This document shows positions 15,339 to 24,989 of a DNA stretch of 64,000 nucleotides, one piece after another (the first letter of the stretch is position 1; each line of letters starts with the position of its first letter). Source of the DNA: Methanobacteriota archaeon (lineage in GTDB: Archaea; Methanobacteriota; Methanobacteria; Methanobacteriales; Methanobacteriaceae); assembly GCA_023411115.1 (NCBI GenBank), contig JAEYPF010000002.1, positions 1 through 64,000 on the forward strand, given 5' to 3'. The notes below the pieces were generated by a model, which was given only the letters and a program-made list of their open reading frames with translations, did not search any database and was not told where the DNA came from. The translations under genes were made by a program, and so were the position numbers.

Positions 15339-16067
15339 TTAATAAATATCAAATAAATCCCCTAAAACTACTTTTTTATCAGTTTTTATAAGCTTGGGAA
15401 TTTTCCCAATAGTCCCTGCAGATTCTCCAATAACGACCATAACTCCCCTAAAATATGGTTTAAATTCTTCAGCCCTTGCAAGGCAATTCTGCACTGCATC
15501 CTGTTCTAAATCACCCTTAGCTTCATTAGCAATACTGGTTGCAAGAGCATCTGCAATACTAGCTTGATTTGAAAATACGGTAACGGAATCGGCCATCCCT
15601 AAGCTTATAGAATGGCCTACAGTTCCAGAAGATGTACATATCCCCATAGGAGTAGTTTCATGTTTTATTTTAAAACCAATCTGCCCTGAAAGTGATGAAG
15701 TACCAGCATAAAGGCCCATCACAACATCCTTATTTGTTTTAAGTGCTATATCCCCTCCATTTTCAATAATTGTATATTTTGCACCTATTTTAACCAAATA
15801 TTCCATTGAAAGCTCTGATATTGTTCCTGCAACTGCTGCCATTGGGCCTACATCTGCAATTTCACCTGCTTTTGCCATTATTCTGGCTATAAATGGAGCT
15901 TCTTCTACCTCTACAGGCTCAAATGATATCAAAAATTCTCTATTCCTTCGAATATAGCTTATGAGATCCATGCGCTGTCTTAAAACGAAATTATAAAGTC
16001 CATGATTTATTAAATCAGTTTTAAGTAAAATGTCAGTTTCATCAATCCTGATTCTTTCTGTGATCAT
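15339..16067 (-). CDS. UPF0280 family protein
   Basis: A 242-residue soluble protein of the archaeal UPF0280 family, distantly related to ApbE-type FMN transferases. Signatures are the Gly-rich segments MAAVAGTISELSMEYL and TIIENGGDIALKT, and the later CTSSGTVGHSISLGMADSVTVFS. In ApbE proteins the GGD and the T/S-rich segment bind nucleotide, so nucleotide or flavin chemistry is possible but unproven here. It is convergent with the MBF1 gene (32 bp between them). Confidence 0.85.
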   Translation of the reverse strand: MITERIRIDETDILLKTDLINHGLYNFVLRQRMDLISYIRRNREFLISFEPVEVEEAPFIARIMAKAGEIADVGPMAAVAGTISELSMEYLVKIGAKYTIIENGGDIALKTNKDVVMGLYAGTSSLSGQIGFKIKHETTPMGICTSSGTVGHSISLGMADSVTVFSNQASIADALATSIANEAKGDLEQDAVQNCLARAEEFKPYFRGVMVVIGESAGTIGKIPKLIKTDKKVVLGDLFDIY

Positions 16068-16090
16068 CGTGTTTAATTTGTCAAAACTTA

Positions 16091-16113
16091 CAAAAAAATC
16101 TTTGATTTTTTTG
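16091..16113. repeat. Single 3-nt-loop hairpin repeat
   Basis: CAAAAAAATC-TTT-GATTTTTTTG is a perfect 10-bp stem with a 3-nt loop in the leader of the UPF0280 gene, 24 bp from its start. It is followed by TGCTCCGAAAATC, resembling a second, decayed unit. Confidence 0.7.
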
Positions 16114-16248
16114 TGCTCCGAAAATCTTTTACATAAAATATTTAGATTACTAACTCTAAATTATTGAATTGTAAAGAAACATAGAAATAATTTTAATTAA
16201 CGTCAATTAAGTTATCAACCTACAGGCAAAAATGAGTAGTGATTGCGT

Positions 16249-16851
16249 ATGAGAAATACAAAAGATATTCGTTCTGGAGAAAGAATTTTATTTGAAACCA
16301 GACCTCGCTTTTTTATGCATTTAACTTCTGCTTTAATCAAATTTATCGTCTTAATTGTGATTATATATCTTTTTAGGTTTGTAGTGTCTATTGCTGCAAA
16401 TATTCAAAATTTCATTATAAGTTTTGTACAGATTCCACTTGTACAAGCTACAGTATATCTTCTACTTATTGTAATGCTCATTTTAATCCTCTGGATTATA
16501 TGGGATGTACTTTCATGGAAATATACGATATATACACTTACAAACCAACGAGTTATCCTCGAGAGAGGAATAATACGCAAAAACAAGACATATATGCATT
16601 ATGATAAAATTCAAGACATTAACGTTTCACAAGGCGTAATTGAAAGACTAACATCCAGTGGAGATATATCTATATTTGGCGGTCATGAAAGTACCAAGTT
16701 AATTCTTAATGATATTCCAAACCCTAAAAAAGTAGAAGATATGATAAACCGGATGATTGAAGGTGATTTTAGAGTCCCCCAATCATCTCGTCCGAAAAGG
16801 ACAGATGATTCTGTGATTAACAGATATGACAAAAAATTTAAAAGATATTAG
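16249..16851 (+). CDS. PH domain (bPH2/DUF304) membrane protein
   Basis: Two hydrophobic helices (LIKFIVLIVIIYLF and VYLLLIVMLILILWII) are followed by a bacterial-type PH domain with YTLTNQRVILERGII, KIQDINVSQGVIERL and GDISIFGG. The last 25 residues are basic. Such YdbS/YdbT-like proteins are membrane-bound, and their role is unknown. ATG 16249 is preceded by GTGAT with 5 nt spacing; the TTG at 16243 is less likely. Confidence 0.85.
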   Translation: MRNTKDIRSGERILFETRPRFFMHLTSALIKFIVLIVIIYLFRFVVSIAANIQNFIISFVQIPLVQATVYLLLIVMLILILWIIWDVLSWKYTIYTLTNQRVILERGIIRKNKTYMHYDKIQDINVSQGVIERLTSSGDISIFGGHESTKLILNDIPNPKKVEDMINRMIEGDFRVPQSSRPKRTDDSVINRYDKKFKRY

Positions 16852-17074
16852 TTAAAAATCAGATGATTAAAATTGACTTAATGTTAAAGTTAATTCAAAG
16901 AAAGTTGATACTGTAATTAGTACGATAATTAAGGTACTAGTTAAATAATTAAATATTAGTATAAAATATACTGAAAATGTACTTTTCTAAATATTAATTT
17001 GAATACAGGTATTTCCTGTCTTTTTACACATTAAATGAAACAATAATCAAACTTTAATTAACGGATACGATAAC

Positions 17075-18238
17075 ATGGAACATTATGATGTCGCTGTAGT
17101 TGGTGCCGGGCCTGTAGGCTCAACATTTGCAAGGTATGCAGCAGAAAAAGGGCTTAAAGTCGCTATATTTGAGAAAAAAAAGGAAGTTGGGGTTCCTTTA
17201 CAGTGTGCTGGACTTCTAGGTAGTAAAATAAAAGAAGTAAACATTTTACCAGATGAATTTATAGCTAATGAAATCTATGGGGCAAGTTTATATTCCCCTG
17301 CAGATACCATGATTTCTATGCGTAAAAAGGAACCTTTAGCATATGTTTTAGATAGGGTTGCCTATGACAAGTTTTTAGCACAATTAGCAGTAGATAAAGG
17401 AGCAAAACTTTTTCTAAATCATCGCGTAAACGACGTTGACATTGAAAAAGGAGAGTTATACTTAAAGGATAAAAAAATATCTGCTGAGGTCATTGTAGGT
17501 GCTGATGGTTATTCATCTATAGTATCTAAAGAGTTCAACAATGACTTTAAATCAGTACATGCAAGCCAGTATCTAATTGACACTGGCGAAAATTCCTTTG
17601 ATGATGATTGTTTTCAGGTTTATGTGAATTCAGAAATATCGCCAGGGTTCTTATGGGTCATTCCACTTTCAAAATCTACAGCAAGAATAGGTTTATTCGC
17701 TAATTCAGATTATAAAAATCTAAGTGAAATTTTAAACAACTTCTTAGCAAATAATGAAAACTTAAAGGATGCCATAATTTTGAAAAAATACCATGGTATA
17801 ATCCCAGTTTACGACCCTAAAAAGGATGTAGTAAAAAATAGAGCTATACTTATAGGAGATGCAGCTTCTCAAGTAAAGCCGACTACAGGCGGAGGACTTA
17901 TAATAGGATTTGTTTGTGCAAAAATAGCAGCTGAAGTTGTATATAAATCAATTAGCTCCAAAAACATTGACATTTTAAAGACTTATCAAAAACAATACCG
18001 GAAAATGTACAATACTGAACTTAAGATGCAGCTTAAAGTGCAAAAGACTTACAGTTCCCTAAACGATGATGATCTTGATTCTGTAATTTTAAAGCTTAAA
18101 GAAAAGGAAATAGGGAAAATTGTTTCGGAACATGGAGATCTTGACTCCCAATCACCCCTTATGAAAGAACTGATAAAAAGCGGGCTGATATTTTCAGTTC
18201 TTCCTAAATTGCTATCTCGTACAATATTTGGTTTATAA
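17075..18238 (+). CDS. Geranylgeranyl reductase family flavoprotein
   Basis: The FAD-binding Rossmann motif VVGAGPVGSTFARYAAEKG sits at the N-terminus (residues 8-26). The family motif VPLQCAGLLG follows, then VIVGADGYSSIV, and the second FAD motif RAILIGDAASQVKPTTGGGL. These enzymes saturate the isoprenoid chains of archaeal membrane lipids (digeranylgeranyl-glycerophospholipid reductase) or related polyprenols. The C-terminus is helical. Length of 387 aa is typical. A second, more divergent family member is at 46045. Which one carries the core lipid reaction cannot be settled here; this one has the better-preserved motifs. Confidence 0.85.
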   Translation: MEHYDVAVVGAGPVGSTFARYAAEKGLKVAIFEKKKEVGVPLQCAGLLGSKIKEVNILPDEFIANEIYGASLYSPADTMISMRKKEPLAYVLDRVAYDKFLAQLAVDKGAKLFLNHRVNDVDIEKGELYLKDKKISAEVIVGADGYSSIVSKEFNNDFKSVHASQYLIDTGENSFDDDCFQVYVNSEISPGFLWVIPLSKSTARIGLFANSDYKNLSEILNNFLANNENLKDAIILKKYHGIIPVYDPKKDVVKNRAILIGDAASQVKPTTGGGLIIGFVCAKIAAEVVYKSISSKNIDILKTYQKQYRKMYNTELKMQLKVQKTYSSLNDDDLDSVILKLKEKEIGKIVSEHGDLDSQSPLMKELIKSGLIFSVLPKLLSRTIFGL

Positions 18239-18260
18239 AATGGTCATTCCTTTAACTTAT

Positions 18261-18283
18261 CTTGAAAATTTTTTATTTTCAAG
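18261..18283. repeat. Hairpin downstream of the geranylgeranyl reductase gene
   Basis: CTTGAAAAT-TTTTT-ATTTTCAAG is a perfect 9-bp stem with a 5-nt loop, 23 bp after the stop codon. It could be a 3'-end structure or a member of the dispersed hairpin family. Confidence 0.5.
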
Positions 18284-18431
18284 TCCGTGAATTTTATTTG
18301 AAGGTATCCAAATAGAAAAGGTTAATTTGCTATCCAGTTTAACTGTAAATAAAACATCAAGGATATTCATTAAAATAATTTATTTTTATGAAACTGTTAA
18401 CACAACTCAACTCATTAAAGGTGTCTAATCT

Positions 18432-19472
18432 ATGGAAATAATCTTCATTTTATCTGGTGAAAACGAAACTTTACCAAAAGCAGAAATAGTAGCAAGTTTA
18501 GAGGCTGAAAATGTCTCTTATAACATTAAATATCATAAAAATGGAATTTTAATTCTTGAAATTTCAGATGAAGACTTTAATATTATTGAAGTAATTGGTA
18601 AAAAGATTGCTTATACCCACGAAATATGTAAATTGCTATTTGAAACCAGCATGGCAAATTTAAATGATGATATAGAAAAATACCCCTGGAAAAATGTTGT
18701 TCCTCATGATTATGCTGTGCGAGTTAAAAAAATAGGTCTTGACCTTGATTTTAATTCTCAAGCCATGGAAATTGAGATTGGGGGAATTATTAAAAGAAAA
18801 TTAGGAGATAAAACCAAGGTCAACCTTGAAAATCCAGAGGCTTTTTTAAGGACAATCGTGATTAATGATAAGATAATTGTAAGCAAACGACTTGTTAAAA
18901 GAGCTAAAAAACATTTTTATGACTTAAAACCACATAAAAGGCCTTTCTTCTATCCAGGATCTATGAGTCCAAAGCTTGCAAGGGGAATGTCAAATCTGGC
19001 AAGGGTAAAAAAAGGAAGTATAGTTCTAGATCCCTTCTGCGGAACTGGAGGAATTTTGATAGAGGCAGGGATAATTGGTGCCAAAGTAGTTGGAATGGAT
19101 ATCGATGAAAAAATGGTTGTAGGGACCAAAAAAAATCTGGAATACTGCAATATTAAGGATTATGAAGTTTTTCAGGGTGATGCAAGATACATTAAGCTAC
19201 CTTACAAAGTGGATGCCATTGTAACTGATCCTCCTTATGGTATTTCCGCCTCAACAGCAGGTATTGAAAGCCGGAAGATTTATGAAGAGTCTCTCCTGTC
19301 AATGCAGGAAATACTTAAAGAGGATGGATACATCTGTATGGCGACTCCCCATTATTTAGATATACATGAACTTGTGAGTCATACAAAATTTAAAATAATA
19401 GAACAATATGAGATAAGAATGCATAAAAGTTTAACCAGAGTAATTTCTGTACTTAAAAGAACAGAAATTTGA
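18432..19472 (+). CDS. trmG10: tRNA (guanine-N2)-methyltransferase, Trm-G10 type
   Basis: An N-terminal THUMP-like RNA-binding region (about residues 1-150) is followed by a class I methylase with motif I DPFCGTGGILIEAG and the catalytic motif TDPPYG, matching the N2-guanine methylases (TIGR01177 type). In archaea this enzyme makes m2G and m2,2G at position 10 of tRNA. Length of 346 aa fits. AAAGGTG is upstream of the ATG. It ends 28 bp before cimA. Confidence 0.9.
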   Translation: MEIIFILSGENETLPKAEIVASLEAENVSYNIKYHKNGILILEISDEDFNIIEVIGKKIAYTHEICKLLFETSMANLNDDIEKYPWKNVVPHDYAVRVKKIGLDLDFNSQAMEIEIGGIIKRKLGDKTKVNLENPEAFLRTIVINDKIIVSKRLVKRAKKHFYDLKPHKRPFFYPGSMSPKLARGMSNLARVKKGSIVLDPFCGTGGILIEAGIIGAKVVGMDIDEKMVVGTKKNLEYCNIKDYEVFQGDARYIKLPYKVDAIVTDPPYGISASTAGIESRKIYEESLLSMQEILKEDGYICMATPHYLDIHELVSHTKFKIIEQYEIRMHKSLTRVISVLKRTEI

Positions 19473-19500
19473 CTTTAGTTTAAAGATAAGAGGGATTCCT

Positions 19501-21006
19501 TTGAAGGCTAGAATACTTGATACAACACTAAGAGATGGAGAACAGACTCCAGGAGTTTCCTTAACTCCTGATGAAAAGCTACGAATTGCCATAAAACTTG
19601 ATGAACTTGGCGTAGATATTATTGAAGCTGGATCTGCCATTACATCAATTGGTGAAAGAGAAGGAATCAAAAAAATCGCCCGGGAAGGGCTTTCTGCTGA
19701 AATATCCAGTTTTGCAAGGGCTGTTAAAATCGATGTGGATGCTGCACTTGAATGCGATGTAGACAGCGTTCATTTAGTTGTTCCAACATCTGATCTTCAT
19801 ATAGAACACAAATTAAGGAAAACACGAGAATCAGTTAAAGATCTCGCAATTGAAAGTACCCAGTACGCTGTTGATCACGGTTTGCTGGTCGAACTCTCTG
19901 CAGAAGATTCCACAAGAAGCGACCTTGATTATCTCACACAATTATTCAAAGAAGGAATAGAAGCTGGTGCAAAAAGGATATGTGCATGCGATACCGTTGG
20001 AATGCTCACTCCTGAGAAAGCTTATGAATTTTACGGGCATTTATCCAAGCTTGATGCTCCTTTAAGCGTCCATTGCCATAACGACTTTGGACTTGCAGTT
20101 GCAAATTCACTTGCCGGTTTAAGGGCAGGTGCTAGTCAAGTTCATGCTACAGTTAATGGAATTGGTGAAAGAGCTGGAAACGCATCTTTAGAAGAAACAG
20201 TAGTTGCATTGTACTCACTCTATGATGTAAAAACAAATATAAACATTGGAATGCTGTATGAAATCTCTAAAATGGTTTCAAGGATGACAAATGTACCTTT
20301 ACAGCCAAATAAAGCAATAGTTGGAGAAAATGCTTTTGCTCACGAGTCTGGGATACATGCAGACGGTGTAATTAAAAAAGCTGAAACTTATGAACCAATC
20401 ACTCCAGAACTCGTAGGACATAAACGTAGATTTGTTATGGGTAAACACATTGGGTCTGGTTTACTTAAAAAGAGACTTAAAGAAATGGGTCTGCGTGTAG
20501 ATGACGAAAAACTCAATCAAATATTTACAAGGGTAAAAGCTCTCGGAGATAAGGGCAAATGCGTTACAGATGTAGATTTGCAGGCGATTGCAGAAGATGT
20601 GCTTGGAATACTTGCAGAAAAAGTGGTTGAGCTCGATGAACTCACAATAGTTTCTGGAAATAAGGTAACCCCAACAGCATCTGTAAAACTTAATATAAAT
20701 AATAAAGAAGTTCTTGAAGCTGGAACAGGTATAGGTCCTGTAGATGCTGCAATAGTGGCTGTTAAAAAAAGTATTAAGGATTTTGCAGATATAGAACTTG
20801 AAGAATACCACGTAGACGCTATTACTGGTGGTACCGATGCGTTGATCGATGTTATCGTTAAGCTGAAACATGAAGGAAACATCGTCACTGCAAGAAGTAC
20901 ACAACCAGATATTATTAATGCAAGTGTAGAAGCTTATTTAAGCGGGATAAACAAAATATTAAGCGATAAAAAGGATATTAAAAACGTAAAAGAGGGAGAT
21001 CTATAA
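19501..21006 (+). CDS. cimA: Citramalate synthase CimA
   Basis: An HMG-CoA-lyase-like TIM barrel of the LeuA/NifV/AksA group. The start LDTTLRDGEQTPGVSLTP, IIEAGSAITSIGE, VHCHNDFGLAVANSLAG and NGIGERAGNASLEE carry the metal and substrate residues. The C-terminal 130 residues form the LeuA allosteric domain. The text GSAITS and LECDVDSVHLVVPTS matches methanogen CimA rather than AksA or isopropylmalate synthase. It condenses pyruvate with acetyl-CoA to citramalate, the first step of the threonine-independent isoleucine route. TTG 19501 is the start, 7 nt behind AGAGGGA. Confidence 0.88.
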   Translation: MKARILDTTLRDGEQTPGVSLTPDEKLRIAIKLDELGVDIIEAGSAITSIGEREGIKKIAREGLSAEISSFARAVKIDVDAALECDVDSVHLVVPTSDLHIEHKLRKTRESVKDLAIESTQYAVDHGLLVELSAEDSTRSDLDYLTQLFKEGIEAGAKRICACDTVGMLTPEKAYEFYGHLSKLDAPLSVHCHNDFGLAVANSLAGLRAGASQVHATVNGIGERAGNASLEETVVALYSLYDVKTNINIGMLYEISKMVSRMTNVPLQPNKAIVGENAFAHESGIHADGVIKKAETYEPITPELVGHKRRFVMGKHIGSGLLKKRLKEMGLRVDDEKLNQIFTRVKALGDKGKCVTDVDLQAIAEDVLGILAEKVVELDELTIVSGNKVTPTASVKLNINNKEVLEAGTGIGPVDAAIVAVKKSIKDFADIELEEYHVDAITGGTDALIDVIVKLKHEGNIVTARSTQPDIINASVEAYLSGINKILSDKKDIKNVKEGDL

Positions 21007-21136
21007 AAACCTTCCTAATTATTTAAATTATTCTTTCTCACAATTTACTTTTTAACTTTTAATAACTGGAATTATGAGGTTGAAGAAATACGCAGTATTT
21101 CTGAACCACGTAAATAGAAAATTTATGAGGTATATC

Positions 21137-21631
21137 ATGGAATATAATATCCAGATAGCAGGTTTCAAGTCCAATATAGATGATTTTGGAAATTTAATGA
21201 GCAATGTAAATAAAATAAGTAAAAACTGCACTGTTCAACTCTTAAATGCCGATGGAATAGCCGGCAGGGAACATATTTTTCATGCTGCTGTCCATGCAAT
21301 TAAATCATTTGAGAGAAATGAAAATGTTGCAAAAGACCTTGGACTTGAGATATGCGTACGTGCATCCGCCCAAAGACAGATATCAAAGGCACTTTCAATT
21401 TTAGGTATAAAAGAAGGCGAAATGAATATCTGTGCTGTTGCTGTGGACTGCAGTGATAATATAATGGGTGAATTAGAAAATATATTAGAAAAAAGGGACG
21501 ATATGGTCTTATATCCTGATGAAATTCTTTTAAAGAATATTTATGATATCTCAGATGGAGAAATAAAAACTGCAAAGGGTATTTCAAATGTTATGGTGGA
21601 AAGGACTACATTGTTAATAATGGAAACTTAA
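21137..21631 (+). CDS. cgi121: KEOPS complex subunit Cgi121
   Basis: A Cgi121/TPRKB-type protein: IQIAGFKSNIDD at the start, then LLNADGIAGREHIFHAAVHAIKSF, and ICVRASAQRQISKALSILGIK, the family core that contacts Bud32 and the tRNA 3' end. KEOPS makes the t6A modification at position 37 of ANN-decoding tRNAs. ATG 21137 follows GAGGT by 5 nt; the earlier in-frame ATG at 21074 gives an unrelated 21-residue extension. It runs convergent with the DegT-like gene. Confidence 0.88.
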   Translation: MEYNIQIAGFKSNIDDFGNLMSNVNKISKNCTVQLLNADGIAGREHIFHAAVHAIKSFERNENVAKDLGLEICVRASAQRQISKALSILGIKEGEMNICAVAVDCSDNIMGELENILEKRDDMVLYPDEILLKNIYDISDGEIKTAKGISNVMVERTTLLIMET

Positions 21632-21641
21632 TGGCATTAAT

Positions 21642-22619
21642 TTAATCAAGTACTCCTTTAACAATCTGGATAATTTCTTTTAAAGTATCATTTTCCAGAC
21701 ACTGCAGATCTAAATTTTTAATCTCAAGACATACAGCATCCATCATTACCCGTTCATATCTAGGGCAGACAGTTATTATACTTCTCTCATCAGCTTTTAA
21801 TTTTTGTCTGAGTAAATAGCCTGCCTTTTTGGGATCATCAGTTTCCAATGCTACTGTAATTCCTCTTTTATCGGCATGAACAGCTGATTCAAATTCTTTT
21901 TTAACAATATCACATGCTTCAATTGTTTTTGAAAGAATGAATGGCGAATTTTTAATTTCTTCAGATATTCCCACACAAGTTATAGGATCTGCCCTTAATG
22001 TTTTTAATATAGTTTTAGAATTCTTAAAAAGGGCATTGTCATTTGTTGAAATAAAACCCCCATTTCCAACGTTTATTATTTTAGGTGAACCAGTTGAAGC
22101 CACTATTACATGAGCATGGCTGCCATTTCCCAGCTTTTTATCTTTATCACCGATTCCTCCGGATGCATCTTCAACCAGAACAATTTTATTATCATTACAT
22201 ACTTCAAATATTTCTTTTACAGGCTGCTCTGCAATATAACCCGCAAAACTTGTTATAAAAAGAGCTTCTGGTTTATATTTACTTGCGATATCCTCAAGGG
22301 TATCGGGATTAATAATTCCATGTTCTGTTGATACTTCTACGACTTCAAGGCCAATAAATTCAGCAATATTTTTAAATCCTATCCAGCCACCCTGATCTGG
22401 AATCATTATTTTACCTTTAAACGAACTCATAGCCGCTAAAATTGCAGAATTCCCACTATTTACAATTTTTACATGTTCATGTCCTGTAATTTCACTTATA
22501 CTATCCTGTGCAATTTTGACTTCATTAAATCCTCTGTTTGATGCATGATCTATCCTAATTGCAGCGTCGCACATTGCCCTTCTGGCTTCTTTTGACGGTT
22601 TTTTAAAGTGTAATTCCAA
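21642..22619 (-). CDS. PLP-dependent DegT/DnrJ-type aminotransferase-like protein
   Basis: A fold-type I PLP protein of the DegT/DnrJ/EryC1/StrS clan. VEDASGG supplies the Asp that contacts the PLP pyridine nitrogen. VASTGSPKIINVGNGGFIST matches the active-site lysine segment. HVKIVNSGNSAI is the phosphate-binding beginning. The length (325 aa) is shorter than the usual 370 for sugar aminotransferases, and the C-terminal part is small. The start is TTG at 22619 behind GAGATGAT. The substrate is unknown; no sugar nucleotide genes are adjacent. Confidence 0.8.
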   Translation of the reverse strand: MELHFKKPSKEARRAMCDAAIRIDHASNRGFNEVKIAQDSISEITGHEHVKIVNSGNSAILAAMSSFKGKIMIPDQGGWIGFKNIAEFIGLEVVEVSTEHGIINPDTLEDIASKYKPEALFITSFAGYIAEQPVKEIFEVCNDNKIVLVEDASGGIGDKDKKLGNGSHAHVIVASTGSPKIINVGNGGFISTNDNALFKNSKTILKTLRADPITCVGISEEIKNSPFILSKTIEACDIVKKEFESAVHADKRGITVALETDDPKKAGYLLRQKLKADERSIITVCPRYERVMMDAVCLEIKNLDLQCLENDTLKEIIQIVKGVLD

Positions 22620-22678
22620 TTAAATCATCTCAAAAAGAAATTTTAAATAAAAATCCATTATTATACTTAATGTTAACT

Positions 22679-23863
22679 TCATTTAAAAAAGTTATCCAGT
22701 GTCATCTGTCTGGATCTCATCAAATCCTGAAGAAGGGTACTTGTTTCTTTGAACCTTTCCATTGGAAGCTTCAATTTTCCTTCAATATATGTCAAAGCAG
22801 TTTTCATATCTTCAAATTCCCTTGGAATTTCATTCATTGCGCTTCTTACATTTTCACGCACATTAAAAACTCCAAGAGGTACATATCCATTGTATGCTTC
22901 CCGCAGTACTATTGCTCCCGCCTGTTTTTTCTCACTTGCAAGGGCCTCAAGAACAGCCATTTTGCAAGTATAATAGCATCCCCCAACACAGGAATACCCT
23001 TTCTTGCCTCCATTCAATTCATGATCAGCAAAAATTAATTCTTCCCTTCCCAGAACATGTAAAAACGCTTCAATCCATTCATACTGCCATTCTGTTGGCA
23101 TTAACATCACGGCATAGTAATTGTTAAGGCTGCTGAATTCATACACACGATAAGTTTCTAATATATCGTAATGTCTGACTTCTTTAAGCAAATTATCCCC
23201 TATAATACTGTCACATGCCGTAATTGACCATCTTGTAGGCACTAATTTCCTGTTTTTTCCAATGCCCATGGTCCCAACAGAAAATGCCTTTTGAATGCTT
23301 GAAAAAGGAATTCCTTTACTGTGAAGGTCCATTGTAGCTTCAGCAGCTTTAAAATCAGTATCATAATATACCTTTTCCAGTTGACGGTCCCATTTAACTG
23401 CATCTATGTCAAACTTCTCAATTAAAGCACTTGGGCCGTGGGGAGCAGTTTCATCGCTGAATGAAAGGCCTCTTGGCCGACTTCCAAATTCTGCTTCACT
23501 TTCAATGGAAGTTGATGCAAGTGATATTTCCTGTAATTTTTCAACAAAAGAATTATTAAAGTCCTGTATACCTACAGTTTGTTTTCCCCTCACAAGGTTC
23601 AACCTGTAGCCAATAATTTCTTCCTGTGTGGTTTGACTTGGAATCCATGATTCAGGCCGATCCATGATGGATATATCCCCCTGTAATGGGGCTATCATTG
23701 GCCCAGCATACACTTTAGGATAGTTCCAGCTTCCAATAAAAACAGAAGGGGGCGTGGTTCCATCGAGTTCCTTTCCTACATCCACTGATTTCATATTGAT
23801 GTTAGCTGTAAGCCTTTTGAGGTAGGCTTCCTTGCCCTTTATCATGATGTTATATATTGCCAT
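22679..23863 (-). CDS. Nre family DNA repair protein with C-terminal PIP box
   Basis: A 394-residue protein of the archaeal Nre family, with segments PPSVFIGSWNYPKVYAGPM, AEFGSRPRGLSFSDETAPHGPSA and RWSITACDS that are typical of the family. The C-terminus ends in QMTLDNFF (386-393), a consensus QxxLxxFF PCNA-binding motif. In Haloferax the NreA/NreB proteins act in repair of mitomycin-C damage and bind PCNA. A Cys/His cluster (CVGGCYYTC) may bind metal. The start at 23863 has AAGGT directly adjacent; Met7 at 23845 is an alternative. Confidence 0.85.
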   Translation of the reverse strand: MAIYNIMIKGKEAYLKRLTANINMKSVDVGKELDGTTPPSVFIGSWNYPKVYAGPMIAPLQGDISIMDRPESWIPSQTTQEEIIGYRLNLVRGKQTVGIQDFNNSFVEKLQEISLASTSIESEAEFGSRPRGLSFSDETAPHGPSALIEKFDIDAVKWDRQLEKVYYDTDFKAAEATMDLHSKGIPFSSIQKAFSVGTMGIGKNRKLVPTRWSITACDSIIGDNLLKEVRHYDILETYRVYEFSSLNNYYAVMLMPTEWQYEWIEAFLHVLGREELIFADHELNGGKKGYSCVGGCYYTCKMAVLEALASEKKQAGAIVLREAYNGYVPLGVFNVRENVRSAMNEIPREFEDMKTALTYIEGKLKLPMERFKETSTLLQDLMRSRQMTLDNFFK

Positions 23864-23944
23864 ACCTTAATAAAAAAGTAATGAGAGCAGATGAGAAGTA
23901 TTTATTAAGAGAATTTTAAAAAAATCTTCAAAAAAATGGGCCAT

Positions 23945-23988
23945 CAAACACGGAGTGTTTGGGGCGCCAAAAATTCAAAGAATTTTTG
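23945..23988. repeat. Two-hairpin repeat array
   Basis: CAAACAC-GGA-GTGTTTG (23945-23961) and CAAAAATTC-AAA-GAATTTTTG (23968-23988), separated by GGGCGC. GGGCC lies before and GAGCGC after. The first stem and its GGGGC tail recur at 12904. It is in the shared upstream region of the divergent Nre and esterase genes. Confidence 0.8.
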
Positions 23989-24026
23989 AGCGCTTTAAAA
24001 AGATTTTTAAACTATAAAATCAAAAG

Positions 24027-24926
24027 ATGAACTCAATGAGCAATAAAACTGCAGAAGAAATACTGACAATTATCAATAAGAAGCTCTCATCAAGCCAGAG
24101 TAATATATTCCAGCTTAGAAAAGATTTCGAGCAGTTATACCTTGAATTCAGTTCTAAACACAAACCCAATGTAGAAAGTCAAAATATTGGCGATATTCCT
24201 GGATTCAAAATCTGCGCAGAAAATGCTCAAAACGATAATATAATACTATTTTTCCATGGTGGAAGCTTTACAATGGGCTCCACAAAAGACCACCTTGATT
24301 TATGCGGAAAATTATCCCGTTCTTCAGGCACATGTGTTTTTAGTGTTGATTACAGGCTTGCACCAGAATATAAATTTCCAGCGCCTCATGATGACTGCTT
24401 AACATCCTATCTATGGCTTTTAAAGCAGGGAATAGAACCATCTAAAATTGTTATTGCAGGAATATCTGCTGGAGGAACCCTGGCATTATCTACCATTTTA
24501 TCTCTACGAGATAATGGAGTTGAATTACCCGCAGCCGCAGTATGCATGTCTCCACTAGTAGACATGTTGTTTCAGGGCCATTCCATAGTTACAAACAGAG
24601 GAAAAGACTGGATGACTCACGAAAGACTTGAAAATATCCAAAAAGTCTATTTAAAAGGCCATGATCTCATGCAGCCATTATCTTCACCCCTTTATACGGA
24701 TTTGCATGGGCTACCTCCCATTTTGATTCAAGTAGGCAGCCATGAATTGATTCTTGATGATATTATAAAATTCCACAAAAAAGCAGTAGACTCAGATATT
24801 GAAGTGACATTTGAACTCTGGAAAGACATGTTTCACAGCTTCCAGACGTTTTCATCGTGTGTTGAAGAAGGACAAAACGCTATTGATAGTGCTGGAACAT
24901 ATATAAGAAAGATGCTATCAGAATAA
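24027..24926 (+). CDS. Alpha/beta hydrolase, HSL-type esterase
   Basis: The oxyanion-hole motif FFHGGSF (HGG type), nucleophile elbow GISAGG, a catalytic Asp in the LPPILIQVGSHELILDD region, and a His in DMFHSFQTF make a hormone-sensitive-lipase-family carboxylesterase. Soluble, 299 aa. ATG 24027 and ATG 24036 are both possible starts. It begins the accessory block of co-directional small enzymes. The substrate is probably a short acyl ester, unproven. Confidence 0.85.
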   Translation: MNSMSNKTAEEILTIINKKLSSSQSNIFQLRKDFEQLYLEFSSKHKPNVESQNIGDIPGFKICAENAQNDNIILFFHGGSFTMGSTKDHLDLCGKLSRSSGTCVFSVDYRLAPEYKFPAPHDDCLTSYLWLLKQGIEPSKIVIAGISAGGTLALSTILSLRDNGVELPAAAVCMSPLVDMLFQGHSIVTNRGKDWMTHERLENIQKVYLKGHDLMQPLSSPLYTDLHGLPPILIQVGSHELILDDIIKFHKKAVDSDIEVTFELWKDMFHSFQTFSSCVEEGQNAIDSAGTYIRKMLSE

Positions 24927-24989
24927 TTCAACAACTATTTTACTATATTAAGCATTATTATACGATAAAAATAAATTAGAGGAGTATTT

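Noticed and set aside
20461..20904. Long minus-strand frames inside cimA
   Set aside because: Antisense shadows of a strongly conserved gene; no ribosome-binding site or domain.
22670..23127. Plus-strand frames within the Nre gene
   Set aside because: Shadows of the minus-strand gene, with no family signal.
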